NCBI RefSeq assembly: GCF_043641665.1
Contig: NC_092190.1
Span: 24,526,010-24,590,009 of the forward strand
Reading direction: 5' to 3'
Source: Enoplosus armatus
Lineage: Eukaryota > Chordata > Actinopteri > Centrarchiformes > Enoplosidae
Length of the DNA: 64,000 nt
The position numbers and the translations under genes were made by a program. The stretch's first letter is position 1. Every line of letters begins with the position of its first letter. The notes under the pieces were generated by a model, which had not been told where the DNA came from, did not search any database, and saw only the letters and a list, made by a program, of their open reading frames with translations. Of this stretch, positions 21,601 through 36,600 are shown piece by piece.

Positions 21601-24600
21601 GTATTTGTGTGATAACTGAGCAACAATCACAGTACTATTTCACTACAATAATTCTCAAATAATATTTTCAAAATGACCAAATGAAAAATATACATGATAA
21701 TGAATTGTGTAGTACTTTTCAGTAGTATAAAAAGTAATAGTGGTGATGCAAAGGCGTTCCTAAATGGTTTCTATTGGTATTCTGGGTAGTTATCAGGGTG
21801 TTATTAGATATTTGCCAGCATGTTTTTAGGAAATTTCAGAAAAACTAGTGAGACCAAAATGAACAGGAAGAATAATGTGAAATTTGCAAAACAGCGACAG
21901 TGTTTGTTTCCAAGGGAAGCACACAAATAAATTAAAGAACATATAGAGAACATTATGCTTTAGATAGGAAGAGAACTCACTCTTAGGGCTCTTGGACTCC
22001 ACCACCTCGGACTGCAGGAAGCCACCAACGCCAAAGCGATTCATGGCGGCAACACGGAACACATATTCTGTTCCCTCTGAGAGTCTGGTGAACTTGAAGC
22101 AGGGTCGGGTCACTGACTCTGAGATGGTGATCCAGCCTGGCCGGTGGGCATCGCGCTGCTCCACCACATAGCCACTGACATTGGCACCACCGTCCTTCTC
22201 TGGAGGCTCCCAGCTGACTGTCACTGACACGCCGTCAACCTCCTCAATCTTTATTGGACCGACCGGGATGCCGGGTTTGTCTGGACGGACACAACAAGTC
22301 AGCTGGTTAGAATCTCTGAATGTTTTTGCAGATCATTTGCATTTTACTTGATACAGTGAATCATTTGAATCTTTTAAATTGAAGATATTAGTGGTTAAAA
22401 ATTGCAAACATTTAAATGAAATAAAATATTAATAATAAAATTCCAAAGGCACAACTTATCTGTGTATAACCTTCATTTGTGAGCAGAAAGTCTCCTTACC
22501 GAGAATGATGACCTTGATGACCTCGGTTGCCATGCCGATGGCGTTCTTCACCTCAAGCGTGTAGTCTCCCGTGTCGTTGATGGTGGTCTCACGAATGACG
22601 AGGTGGGTGTATTTGCCGTTGCTGTCAATCTTGATGCGGTCCAGGCTGTCCTTCAGTTTGACCCCACCGAAGGACCAGGAGCAGACAGGCTGCGGTTTGG
22701 CCTTTATGGGGATGTTGAGATCGATGGGTTTGCCGCGGTGCACATGAACGATCTTCTGAGGGATGCTGGTCATGTCGATCTTCGGCATCACTGGAATACA
22801 CAGGAGGGAGGTGATGAGTTATATTTAATGATTTCTGTCAAGCTTTTCTGAGTTTAAGTGAAGGCAGAAGTGATTGTGTGATGATTTCTGGATGTGTTTT
22901 GATGTTGTCTTACCCTTGATGTCCTGGATGGTGACAGGAGTGATGATGTCCATGGGCTCACTGGCTCCCCTGCTGTTTGTGGCTCGGATCCTGAACAGGT
23001 ACTGGTCTTTCTCCGTCAGGGACTGGATGGTGTGCTGTGACACCGACGCCTTGACAGTCGCCACGGCACTCCACCTGTCCGATCCCGCCTTGCAAGCCTC
23101 CATGATGTAGCCCGTCAGCCTGCTGCCACCATCGCGCATTGGCTTCTCCCAGTTCAGCGTGACAGAGGACTTGGTGACATCGACAATCTGGAGGTTCAGA
23201 GGCACAGTCGGTACCTCGCATACCAGCACGGCCTCGGTTGTCTCACAGGGCTCGCCGACGCCATAGATGTTTTCTGGCAGGACTCTGAAGAAGTAGTGCA
23301 CTCCCTCCTCCATACCGGTGATCCTGAACAGGGTCTTCCTACACTCGGTGGTGACGGTCTTGTATGACTTCATGCTGGCTTCACGCTTCTCTATGATGTA
23401 GTTGCTGACATGAGCGCCACCGTCAATGCTTGGGACGTCCCAGGTGATCACAACGGACTCCTTAGTGTAATCCTTCACCTTCACAGAACCTGGTGGACCG
23501 GGAGTGTCTGCAGGAGAGAGACAAGTAGAGGAAGAGAGGATATTAGTGTGTGTTTACAAGTGTCTTTAGGAAGAACCTAACTAAAGCTGAAAAATTGGTG
23601 AATCTGAGCAAAGTAAAGACAAAGTATTTTTCCCTTCATGATGTGCACCTTTTTATATACATTTCCCCAAAATTCAGGCTGTAATATTGGGTATCTGTGG
23701 AAACTTGACATGACATACCATAGACTTTAACCAGGATGGTGACAGTCTTCTTGCCAGACGGGTTCTCTGCCTCCACAACGTATTTTCCGGAGTCATAGCG
23801 ATTGACCTTCTCCACGATCAGCGAGGTGTAGCTATCCGTGGTCTCAATGTAGCCACGGCTCTGCAACTCCACACCCGTCTTCCTCCAGGCCACTACTGGT
23901 GTCGGCCGGCCGGTGACGAATACACACAGACGCAGGGTTCCTCCAGCGCGCAGACACACCGTTTTCTTCAGGTCGTCGGACAGTTCCAGGTCAGGCATTT
24001 CTGAGAGGGTGGATCATAGTAAGGGGTGAGATAATGCTGCGAGTACCATGTAACATGCTGGAATATGACACTGATAAAGGTCCGTCACAGGAAAAAGTCA
24101 TAGCACAATGGTGATAAAAACATCCTCAACATGCTCAACAAGCATTTACTTCCCATCGTGATTCAACTCCCAACACTAACTCTAACCTATAGATTGAACA
24201 TGATTGAGTGAAAAACTGAAAATATACACATACTAAATATTTCCTTGATATTAAACTGATTTGAAGTTTATTTATGTTTGTCCTGGAGTCCTAAAATCTT
24301 CACAGTAAGCATGGAGTGAAAAAGAAATGAACATTATGACTAACCCAGTATGATAATTTAAAAATCTTAAAACAGTATTTAGTTAACTTCTTTACAGACT
24401 AAAACAACTAGGTACAAATTGTATGGAAAATAAAATATAGAGATTTCATATATAGTGAGCCTGTGAACACTTTTAAAGACAAGATGAAAATTAGTCTGTC
24501 TGGCTCATTAATAGTTTTCTGGTGATGAATAGATATTGTTCTTGATAATCAAACTAAACTAAACTTTCTGTTTCTCTGGTGTTTTTCCCAGCATGCTGCT

Positions 24601-27600
24601 GGGTTGCTGGGTCCAGTCCTCAGTGTCTGGTGTAAGGGGAGCTCCCCGTGGTGTTCGTTGTTGGTTACTGAGATAATGATGGTTATAAAATAAAAAAAAA
24701 ACTCTATATGCTGACTCACCGATTCTCTCCAGGGGTGCAACCTCAGCGCTAGGTTCACTGAACTCCCCGGTGCCGTTGCCGTTAATAGCAGCTACCCTAA
24801 ATCTGTACTTCTTATTGGCTGCCAGGCCAGCAGCCACATACTCGTTGGTCTTGAGAGCCTTGGTGGTGGCGCGGTACCACTGCTCTGTGTCCTCCTCTAG
24901 GATCTCCACCACGTAGCCGGTGACGTCTGAGCCACCATCGTACATTGGCCTGGTCCAGGTCATGTTGATGCTGTGCTTGGTCGTGTCGGTGATGCGAGGC
25001 ATTGATGGAGCAGCTGGGGTATCTGAGAGTAGATGAAGATAAATACAAATATGTTATATATCTGCTTGTCCCACTGCATTCCATCAAATGGAAAATAATC
25101 TTGATCATACATGTGGGGTCTTTGCAGAGGATGTATGGGGAGGCGTCGCTCGGCTGGCTGTCTCCAGCAGCATTAACAGCCGTCACTCTGAACAGGTACT
25201 CGCTTCCCTCCAGCAGGCCTGTGATCTTCAGACGGGTGTCGTAGATGGTGTAAGTCTTATTCACCCGAGTCCACCTGGTCCAGAGAAGAAACGAAAGGAT
25301 ATTGTGAGAGAGAGACAGACAATACGCTTAAATATTTCAGAAAGTGAAAACTAAAATCTGTCAACTTCTTCAGAGGTTGTTCCCACCTGGTGCTACTCTT
25401 CTCTCGTTTATCCACTATGTAATTTTTGATCTCGCTGCCTCCATCACTCTCTGGCTTCAGCCACTCGATGATGACATGCTCCTTACCCACCGCTGTAGCC
25501 TCCGGAGTGCCGGGCTGGGATGGGATGGCTGAGAAAGAGGGGCGGGACAGGTCAGAGTCACGGAAACAAATCTACGTCCCGTTTCCCCTTTCACAAGACA
25601 TAATGTAATCCATAACACCTAATTCTACAGTGGAAGAGGAAATGATAATGCAACTACATTTAGCAATCTTAATTTTACACTGATATTTTGGAATAACAAT
25701 TAAATGTAAATGCTAAATTTGAAGATAAAAAGGATGAAATTTAAAAAGAGCCATCAACCACATGTCGTCTGTATGTCCAATTAAATTCACAAAAGAGTAA
25801 GAGAGTTACATAAAAGATATAAAATGATAAACATTTTCAGTGTGCGGCAAAAAAAATCTCCTCAGCTATTCCTCTCTTCTAGTTAGAATTGTAAAGCTGT
25901 ATGGTTGATTATAAAAGATTTCTTTAGACAGTTCCTATAGCACCACCATCAGGAAAATTTCCTTTTGATGATAAAACTCGTGGCAGCTTACTGTAGGCGT
26001 TCCTGGCAATGATGGCATCGGACTCCAGAGGAACTCCAGCCCCGAACTTGTTGACTCCTCTGACTCTGAAGATGTACTCGTTGTTCTTGATCAGCCTGGA
26101 GCTGACACATGACAGCGTCTTGCACTCAGTCTCCATGATGACCCAGTTGAGGCGGCTGGTCTCGCGACGCTCCACGATGTAATGGGTGACGGTGTCTCCA
26201 CCATCCTCCAGAGGAATCTTCCAGGACACTGTACATTTCTCCTCCGTCACTCTGCTGATCACAATCTTATCAGCCGGAGCCCCTGGAGTGTCTGAAAGAC
26301 AGAAACTGAGAGTTAGATCAGACAGTTCAGACAGTCCAGTGACATCTATCAGACAACTAAGTCATTACAGTTTAATTAGTTTCCTGGCTGCTCACCCAGA
26401 ACTTTAACGCTGACAGAAGCGGTCTTGATTCCGCTGGCGTTCTTGACAGTCAGGATGTATCTGCCCGTGTCGTATCTGTCGCAGTTCTTGATGACGGCCA
26501 TGGCTCTGGTGGCAGTGTAGGTCAGCGAGTATTTCTCTCCGAGCTCCAAAATCTTGTCGCCCTTTGACCAGTACACTGTAGGCTCTGGTTTACCACCCAC
26601 AGCGCCGTCCAGGACGACGTCAGAGCCAGCGGTGACGGTGACGGTCTCACCCACCAGCTTGCTGTCCAGCTCTGCTTTGGGAGGAGCTGCAGCAAAGAAG
26701 AGATGATTTGTTTTTACCTCATTAAAATACATATATATATAAACTGTTGAGCTTATTGTAAAGATGCTACAACATAATCAATAGCAAAAATTTAAATAAT
26801 CTTTGTTTTTCGTAATTTTTAGTTTCACATTCAGATTTATAAATCTATAAATTATAAATGAATAAAGAATATTTTTGCCGTTCTTTGTTATTCTTTTATT
26901 ATTTTCACCATTTATAGAACAATATAAATATAGCTACAGCTAGTTAATGTGAGTGGCATTTAAAAAAAAATCAAGGTACACTAAACAGAATAAATAAGCA
27001 GATAATATAATCCACAAGGTAACAAAACTAAAAGTAAACATAAACACATAATATCAAATATGTGTATCATAAGAAAAAATCATCAGAAGACTAAATGATA
27101 ATAATAGAAGTAATTTTAAAGTTTAAGAGCTCTGAATCTAAATTGACGTTTGTTATAACTCTATAACTCTTGAACTTACAGTATTCATCTTTGCATGTGA
27201 CTGGTCCGGTGGACTCGGAGGGCGCGCTGTGGACACCTGCGGCATTCTTGGCGATGACGCGGTACTCATAGGTCTCTCCTTCTCCCAGGTTGGTCACGGT
27301 GAAGTAGTTCTCGCTGATGGTGGTGTAGTTGCACTTGAACCAGCGGTTGTCGTCCCACTCATCCGTGCTGTAGACTTTTCTCTCCACCACGTAACCAATG
27401 ATCTTGCTGCCGCCATCATTGAACGGCACGGTCCAGCACAATGACACAGAGGAGCGGGTGATGTCGGTCACCTCGGGTTTACCAGGAGGATCTGAGCACA
27501 GAGAGGGAGAAGTTTATCGTAAATTGTACAGCTTTTTGTGCTCTTAAAGGCTTCATTAATGTTCTCCTGAACTGATTGAACTGTTTTCGCTGAGACAGTA

Positions 27601-30600
27601 AATAGCACTACATATTTTGTAATCAGATTAACTGACTAATCAGTTGTTATGGCCTCGGTCAACCAAAAGCTTTTGTTGATTAGTTGTCATGGCAAACAAC
27701 CTATCATTAGTTTACATAATAAATGTTTGTAGTTAAGACATGAATGTTTTCCTCACCAACAGGATTGAGAGCCACCACAGGTCTGGAGGCCTCGCTGGCC
27801 TTGCTGAGTCCGGCGATGTTCATGGCATATGCCCTGAACTGGTACTCCAGGCCCTCAATCAGGTTAGACACCTTGTAATGGCACTCCAGGCAGGGCAGCT
27901 TGTTCTCCCTCACCCAAAGGATTGTGTTCCTCTCCTTCTTCTCGATCCAGTAGCCTGTCACCTTGCTGCCACCATCAGCATATGGTACATCCCACTTGAT
28001 GCTAATGGCGTTGGCAGACACGTATACCACATCTGGACGAGTTGGAGGACTTGGAGGAACTGTGGAAATGAAGTGGAGGTGAAAATAGGGATCTTAATCT
28101 GACCTGGACCTAAATGTATTTACAAAAATATGTTAAACTTCTGCATACATACGTATAAAAGCAGGACTTTAGTATACTTTAGTATAACTGTTGAACAGAA
28201 CTTACCAAATGGATGCTCAATGACAACAGGAGAAGACTCAGTGGACTTGCTGACTCCAAACTTGTTCTCAGCACACACTCTGAAGGTGTACTCCATATAT
28301 TTGGTAAGATGAGTCACTTTGATGGTAGTTCTCTTCACACTGGAGTTTACCACTTGCCAGGAGGCAGAGCCAGACTCTCGTTTTTCCACGATGTAGTTGG
28401 TGATGTCAGTGCCACCATCATCAGCTGGCTCAGACCAGGACAGGGTGCAAGACTCCGAGGAGACTCCAGAAATTTCCACAGGGCCTGTCGGTGGACTAGG
28501 TCTGCCAACGACAGTCACGGTCACTGTGAACGTCTTCACACCAGCCGCATTCTCCAGGGTCAAGTAGTACTTGCCGCTGTCGCTTCTCTGGCTGTCTTTC
28601 ACCACCAGAGTGGTTCTCTCCTTTGTGGTTCTGATGATGACTCTGTCGGTCTCCTTCAGCTTCATCTCCTCCAGCTTCCAGGTGACCTTGGGTGCAGGTC
28701 TGCCACTGATGGGGATGTCGATTGTGAAGGTGGTGGAGGTCTTGCAGGTGATGAGCTGATTGGTGATGCTACTGAGATCAGCAGTTGGTTCGATGCGAGG
28801 CTCCTTAATGACCACAGAGCTGAAGGTGGCCTGAGGTTCGCTAATTCCAGTATCGTTTTTGGCCTTGACTCTGAAGTCATACTCCGTGTTCTCAATCAGA
28901 CCCTCCACCAGCATCTTCTGGGACTTGGTCTCTCCACTAACAACCCAGCGGTCAGTCCCTTTAGCTCTGAATTCAATGATGTAGCCTCTGATTCGGCTGC
29001 CTCCATCATGCTCAGGCTTCAGCCACACCAGGGAGGCTGTGGAGTTGGTGGTGTCGACAACATCCAGTCTCTTGGGAGGTGCAGGTTCTTCTGTAGCAAT
29101 GATGGGCTCCGTCATCTCGTGAGGTTCTCCCTGGCCATACTGGTTAACAGCAATTACCCTGAACACATATGGGAGGCCAATATCTAAACCAGTTACCCTG
29201 ATCATCTGGCGAGAGCACTTGGTGCAGACCTCCTGCCAGGCCAGACGGCTGGCCTCACGTTTGTCCACAATGTAGTGGTGGATTCGAGATCCGCCATCAT
29301 TGGTGGGGGCATCCCACATCATTGTCAAGGCTCCGCGGGTAACATCTTTGAAGGTGATGACTCCAGGAGGTCCGGGTGTGTCCAGCACTTTGACAGTGAA
29401 TGTGATGGACTTGTGCCCGCTGTTGTTCTCCAGGGACAGGGTGTATTTGCCTGCCTCGTACCTAGTGCAACCCTCGATGGTCAGAGTAGAGAAGCAATCT
29501 GTGGTGTTGACATCTGCCATGACAGGCAGCTCACTGTCTACTTTAGACCAGGTGGCGAGAGGAGCTGGTTTGCCTTGGAAGGCAATTTGGAGGGTGACAG
29601 TGCCGCCATTCTTCACGATGTGAGTCTGCTTGAAGTTGGCATCAATGTTGATCTCAGGAGATGTAAGTCTGTCCAGAGCCTGAACAGGGTTGGGCAAAAC
29701 TGAGGTTTCGCCCTCTCCGGATCCGTTCACAGCACTTACCCTGAACTTGTAGAGCTCTCCAGGCACCAGGCCCTTGGCAGTGTACCTGGTGTGGATGCAA
29801 ATCTGCCTGTTGACTCTGTGCCATTCCTCCAGACTGGCCTTACACATGTCAATATTGTAGCCAATGACTTCCAAGCCGCCATCGAAGACTGGCTTTGTCC
29901 ATTCCAGAGTGACAGAGGACTTTGTGGAGTCAGTGACCTGAAAGACAGCAAAAGAGCATAGGTCAAGTATGTTTTTCTTAGTTCCTTTTTCCTTTTTCTC
30001 TATATTCTGGTATCCTACATTTAAGCTATTTTTGAGGCTAAGATATCTCTTAATTTGTGTGCTGATAATCAATATCAAAACTGATTATTCAAAATAACTT
30101 ACCAATAACTGTTATTTCTGACAATATATATGTGAGAATATGAGAATTAAACTAAAGAAAATCTTTGAGAATTTGAGGATTGAGCTCAACACCTTTGAAT
30201 TCTTTTCATGCAATTCTACCTTGATTACTGTGGGAGCACTGGGAGCACTGGTTGGCTCTCTGCATTTGAAGAGCCTGGAGGTACTGCTGGCCAGCCCAAC
30301 ACCAGCGCCATTTTCAGCCATGACGCGGAACTCATACTCGTTGCCCTCAGTGAGGTTGGTGACACGGTGTCTTAGCTCTGTGATGGGCCTCTTCGATGAA
30401 ACCTTCACCCAGCGCAGGCTCTTCTTCTCTCTCCTCTCCAGGATGTATTGTTTGATCTCATTACCTCCATCTGACCTTGGCCTGGTCCAGCACATGGTGA
30501 TGCTGTTTCCAGTCACATGGGTGGCATCTGGGGTACCAGGAGCATCAGGCACAGCTGAGAGGGAGAGCGGAAAACATGTTAAAGTATAAGTTTTAATGTA

Positions 30601-33600
30601 AAGGCAGTTTTTTTGTCATTTGTTTCTGTCAATGTTGAAGTGCAATACCTGTAAGTGCCTTTACTTACTATATTGCATCTGTGCAATGACAGGATCAGAG
30701 TCCAGTGGTTTGCCGACACCAAACTTGTTGACAGCAGAGATTCTGAACTGGTACTCATTGCCCTTAATGAGGTTGGTGGCATTGTAAGAACAGGCTTCGC
30801 ATTTGGAGGTGACCAAGGCCCAGGAGATCCTGGATGTTTCCCTCTTCTCCACCACATAGTGGGCGATGGCGGCACAGCCGTCGTTCTCCGGCGGGTTCCA
30901 CCACACGGTGCACTTCTCAGCTGTGATGCCGGTGAAACGGATGGGACCCTCAACAGGTCCAGGGGTATCTGCAGGGAAACAGAAGGTAGAGCACTTACTT
31001 CAGAAATGGTCATAAATTCAGATTTTGTCAATTTGTATTATTTACATGAGCTGTAACACTTTTGTGAAGTGTTAGAAATAGAAACAGGTTTGAAAATGTT
31101 TGCATCATACAGCGTCTTCAACCGATACTGAAACATAATCATCAGTGTTTACCAACCTTGTACTCTGACGTTGACATCATTTTTCTTGGCACCAGAGCTG
31201 TTCTTGGCCTCTACAGTGTAGATGCCACGGTGGTTCCTGTCAGCATCACGGATAAAAAGACCGCTGGTGCCAATGCTGGTGGTAATCTCAATGTCAATCA
31301 TGGTCCTCTTGTCAATCTCTTTGCCATCCTTGTACCAGACAACCTGGGGGACAGGACGTCCAGTGATGCGGCAGCTGAGCTTTACGTTCTCTCCGGCCCT
31401 CAGTGTAGTCACTTGGTCTGGAGACCACTCAATCTCAGGAGCAACTATAGATGCAAAGAGAATGAACAAATGAGGAATCAGCACAATCAAAAGCGTGTGA
31501 GAAACCTACTAATTATAATTTGTCAATACATTTTTTTCAATTTGAAAATACTTACTGCTCTCATCCTTGGTCATAATGTATCCAGAGGAGTTAGATGGTG
31601 GACTGACTGTGCCCACAGCATTCCTGGCAATCACTCTAAACTCAAATCTGTCTCCAGCGGACAGACCAGTCACAGTGAACTGGGTCTCACTGATATCGGT
31701 GAAGTTGCACCGCAGCCATTTGCCTCTACCTTGGCGCCGCTCCACACTGTAGGCCACAATTTTGCTGCCACCGTCCCTTTTGGGGATGTCCCACTGCAGG
31801 GTGACTGAGTTTCTGGTTACGTCGATGCAGACGGGGGTGCCAGGTGGATCTAATTGAGGAGAGAAGGAAGCAATTTATCCATAGTGCTTGGTTGCAAAAT
31901 CCTTAAGTCATATAGAAGCAAACAGGATCTGGATCAAAATAATCCTAGAATCTGAAAAACACATTTAAACATATCTACATTTTATCTGTAATGGTAATTA
32001 CATATATTTGTTGTTAAAAGAACAGATACTTAAAGAAACACGCTTGCTTGCTGTCTAATATAACTTTGGAGGTGTTGGAGGGAATTTCTTCCAATTTAAT
32101 GGAGCTAGACTAGCAGTTTCTCTTTGCTTCCAGTCTAGGCTAGGTTTAACACGCCCTGGACCTACTTCTGTACTGGATGAACAAAGACAAAACTGATTTC
32201 TATCTTCTTATCTGACTCTGGGTAAAGAGGATTTTCCAAAATGCAAGACTGCTTCAAAAGTACGAGGCTATTTGTCAACCCAGAGAGATGTAGTATTTCA
32301 CATGTACTTACCAACAGGGGAGATAGCGAGCGCATGTTTGCTCTGTTCACTGACAGGGCTGAGTCCGGCGTTGTTCTCGGCGTAGACTCTGAAGGAGTAC
32401 TCCAGACCCTCCATGAGACCAATGATCCTGTACTCTCTATTGGAAATGATGGTGGAGTTCACCTTCTGCCACAAGAGGCTGTTCCTATCCTTCTTCTCAA
32501 CATGATAGCCCAAAATGGGGGATCCTCCGTCAAAGCCTGGGGCCTCCCACCTGATGGTCATACCATCACTGGTGATGTTGTAAGCCACTGGCTTTCCTGG
32601 AGGGCCTGGAGGTTTGTAATTGTGCTGAGCAACAATGTCTGAGGAGTTGAGTGATTCACTGACTCCATACTTGTTCTCTGCACGGACTCTGAACTGATAC
32701 CGAGTTCCCTTGACCAGGTTGGGAATCTTGAAGGTGGTCCTGACAACGCTGGAGCAGACCATCTTCCAGTTGGCCTGGGAAGTCTCACGTTTTTCCACGC
32801 TGTAGCAGGTGATCTCGCCACCTCCGTCCTCCTTTGGCTCATCCCAGGAGATGATGATACTCTGGGCTTTAATCTCATCAAAGCGGATGGGACCAACAGG
32901 CACTGAGGGGGGCCCCAGAGTGATCACATTAATGTCAAAGTAGTTCTTGACGACTCTATTGTCCAGAACCAAGGTGTACTGGCCGGCATGTTCCTTCTTG
33001 GCTCCTCTGACTGTGACTGCAGTCTTGTTGTCAGTGGTCCTGAACCGAATCTTCTCGCTTTCCTTCAGAGGCAAGTTATCCTTTAGCCAGCTGATTGCAG
33101 GTCTTGGTTTACCCTTGAAGGGCAGCTCAATGTGGATGTTCTGACCAACACGAACAGCAAGCTCTCCATTGGGGTAGTCACAGAGGTTGGCCTCGGGAGG
33201 AATGATAAAGTCCATCACTGTGATCGAACCAATCTGGGAGAAATCACTGTTGCCCTTCTCATTCTTGGCGAACACTCTGAAGTCCATGACAGTGTTCTCC
33301 GTGAGTCCCGTCACCTCACAGCTGCAACGCTTGCATGTCGCACCCAAAGTCCAGGTGGGATCTTCCTTCATTCTCTTCTCAATTATGTATTCAGTGATGT
33401 GGCTGCCACCATCGTGGTCAGGTCTGGTCCACTGCAGGGTAACAGAGTTCTTTGTGGAGTCCACCATCACCAGGTCTTTAACAGCTCCTGGAGTTTCCGT
33501 GGCTCTGACAGGCTCAGTGGTCTCGCAGGTGTCGCCCACACCATACTCGTTTTCAGCAGACACACGGAAGAAGTAAGCTATATCCTCCTCCAGGCCGGAC

Positions 33601-36600
33601 ACTTTGTAAGATGTGTTGGCACACTCAGCGGTGATCACCTGGTAAGCCTTCATGGTGGAAGCCTTCTTTTCAACAATGTAATTAGTGACAGGGGAACCAC
33701 CATCGATGACAGGAGCCTCCCAGCTGAGGGTCAGCTTTCCTCTTGTCACGTTCTTGATCATCAATTTCTGGCAGGTTGATGGACTATCCAGAACCTTAAG
33801 GGAAATGGTGATAATCTTGGGTTCTCCCACACCGTTCTCAATCTCCAGCAGGTACTTGCCGCAATCATCGCGGGTGACCTTGGGAATGAGGAGTGTGGTG
33901 GCTCGCTCAGAGCTGGTGATGGTGTAATGGTGGTCACCAGCCATGTTGCGGTCACCACGGCGCCAGGTGACGTTGGGGACGGGGCGTCCCTTCAGGGGGA
34001 TAAACACTTCCACGTCACGGCCAGACCTGGCTGTGTATTGGGTCGTCATTGGAACGTCCAAGTCCAAATCGGCCTCCTCTGTTGGAGAGAAGTGAAACAC
34101 AAACGGGAATGAACAGGAATGAATGATAATAATAATTATCAGCCATCAGAAAATAATAGATTTACTCAGACTAATAATCAATGGCTATCATTTGAAGCCA
34201 TAAAAATGATAATAGCTTTTTAATGCTGCAATGAACTCCAGTCATGCTCATTATCAATATGTTTTTATCTTGAACATAAATATATAAGACTCATGTCTTG
34301 TGTCAATACGACAGAGGGGTCTATACGAATACAAACCCAAGATATCTTTGGCTTGCACAGGCTGGTACATTTTGATGTCTTCTCCTTTGCCCTTGCAGTT
34401 GACAGCAGAGACTCTGAAGTAGTAGTAGGTTCCAGGTTTGAGATGGGACACCACATACTCGCAGATCTTGACCTGTGGGTTGATGGTCACCCATTCTTTG
34501 TCCTCTGTGTTCATCTGTTCCAAAATGTAGTGTGTGATTTCACTGCCACCGTCATAGACAGGCTTCTCCCAGCCGAGGGTGATGGAGGTCTTTGTGGAGT
34601 CGACCACACACAGCTTGGATGGCTCACCAGGCAGATCTGGAGAAGACAAAAGGGAATATGAATATTGTCAGAAGTTCCATGTAAAGATCTTAACAATAAA
34701 GAAATCTTAAGAAGAAATTCCTAAAAGGCTGGCATGGTGATGCTAAGTTTAAATTATAAGCACACCGATGGGGTCGTAGGCCTTGTAGAGGTCAGAGGGC
34801 ACAGAATAGTTTCCTGCTCCAGCCTTGTTGACAGCACAAACTCTGTACTGGTACTCGTTGTTCTCGACCAGGTTGGTGACTTTCTGCCTGGTGTCTCTGA
34901 TGCTGCCCTTCACCACCTGGACAAAAAATGGATGTTACACATACCAGTTATTAGTTTGGATTCTTTCACACTTCACACTTTCACACACACACAAATTCTC
35001 TAAAGATAGGTCAGAAAACAAACCTTGAACCACTGCAGACTCTTCTTCTCCCTCTTCTCCAGGTAGTAGCCGTCGATGTCGCTGCCTCCATCCAACGCCG
35101 GTCTTTCCCAGATCACTGTCATGGTGGACTTGGTGATCATGCTCACTTTAGGCTTGGATGGCTCACTAGGAGGAACTGTACGAAATCAAAATGATCAGGA
35201 GAGATGAAATGAACTAGTTTTCCACTGTTTACATCAACATTCTTCAAAAAATTCAATTCAATTCAATTTTATTTATATAGCGCCAAATCACAACAAAAGT
35301 CATCTCATGACACTTTACAAATAGAGCAGGTCTAGACCGACTCTTTATAATATTATTACAGAGACCCAACAGTTCCCACCATGAGCAAGCACTATGGCGA
35401 CAGTGGCAAGGAAAAACATCCTTTAAGAGGCAGAAACCTCGAGCAGAACCAGACTCTGGTGATGAAAATTATATATTTTCTGTGTTCTCACAAAAGCTCT
35501 GTATTCTTGTGCCTTCAAATATATAAATAATGTAAAATACTACATTACATACATGCAACACTTTTGATACTTTTCAAGTGATGATGATGATGATGATGAT
35601 GATGGTGAGTTCATTCAGTTTTCTTACCAAATGAGTTCCTGGCGATTACAGGCTCAGACTCCAGTGGGTCTCCAATGCCATACTTGTTGACTCCACGGAC
35701 TCTGAAGATGTACTCATTGCCCTGGATGAGTCTCTGCACATTAACGATGCAGTCGACCAGTTTCTCTGATACAATGGACCACATGACCCTGCTGGTCTCC
35801 CTCTTTTCCACAATGTAATGTGTTACCATGGCACCACCCTCATCAGCAGGCGGGGACCACATGATGGTGATGTTGTCGGCCGTCACCTTCTTGAACTCAA
35901 TCTCTCCAGCAGGGGGGCCTGGCTTGTCTGGATTGGGGAGGGACATATTCATGCACATCAGGGTCTATGTACTTCTTATGAGACGCATTTCATGCAAGGC
36001 AAAATTACTGTCATACATAATTAAATCAAATTATATCTGAATACCTTGAATGAGCAGCCTGACAATGGCGCAAGCAGATCCCAGGGAGTTCTTCACCTTG
36101 ACCTCATAGGTTCCAGAGTTCAGACGAGTAGTGTCCTTCAGGAACAAACTGGTGGACTCAAATGTGTGTTTGAAAGAGAGCTGGGCGGTGGGCTCAAGCT
36201 CTCTGCCATCCTTAAACCACTCGATAGTGGGAGCAGGTTTGGCTGTGATATTAAACTTGAGCTCCACATTAGAGTCAGCCTTGTGCTTGACCTCGCTGAA
36301 GTACTCCTGAGGTATTTCAATTTCTGGGGCACCTGGATGATAAACCAAAAAACAGACAAGTTCAAATTCTGATGGATATATGCATCAAACATGATATGAC
36401 AATGTAGAAACACATGAGGGATCAACTCCAAAAGGACAAGAGAATAAAAAAGATCATGACAAAAAAAGTTAATTTCCAAAATGTGATATACAGTTTTACA
36501 AAAAACAATGACACTAAAGCTAAGGCCATAGAGTGTCCAAAATGTAGATGAGGAGAATGAAATTATTGAATTTTCTGGCAATCCACAGTTTGGAGTAAAA

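Noticed and set aside
28213..29187. Plus-strand open frame of 324 codons opposite fused titin modules
   Set aside because: Shadow of the module repeats on the minus strand; no independent support.
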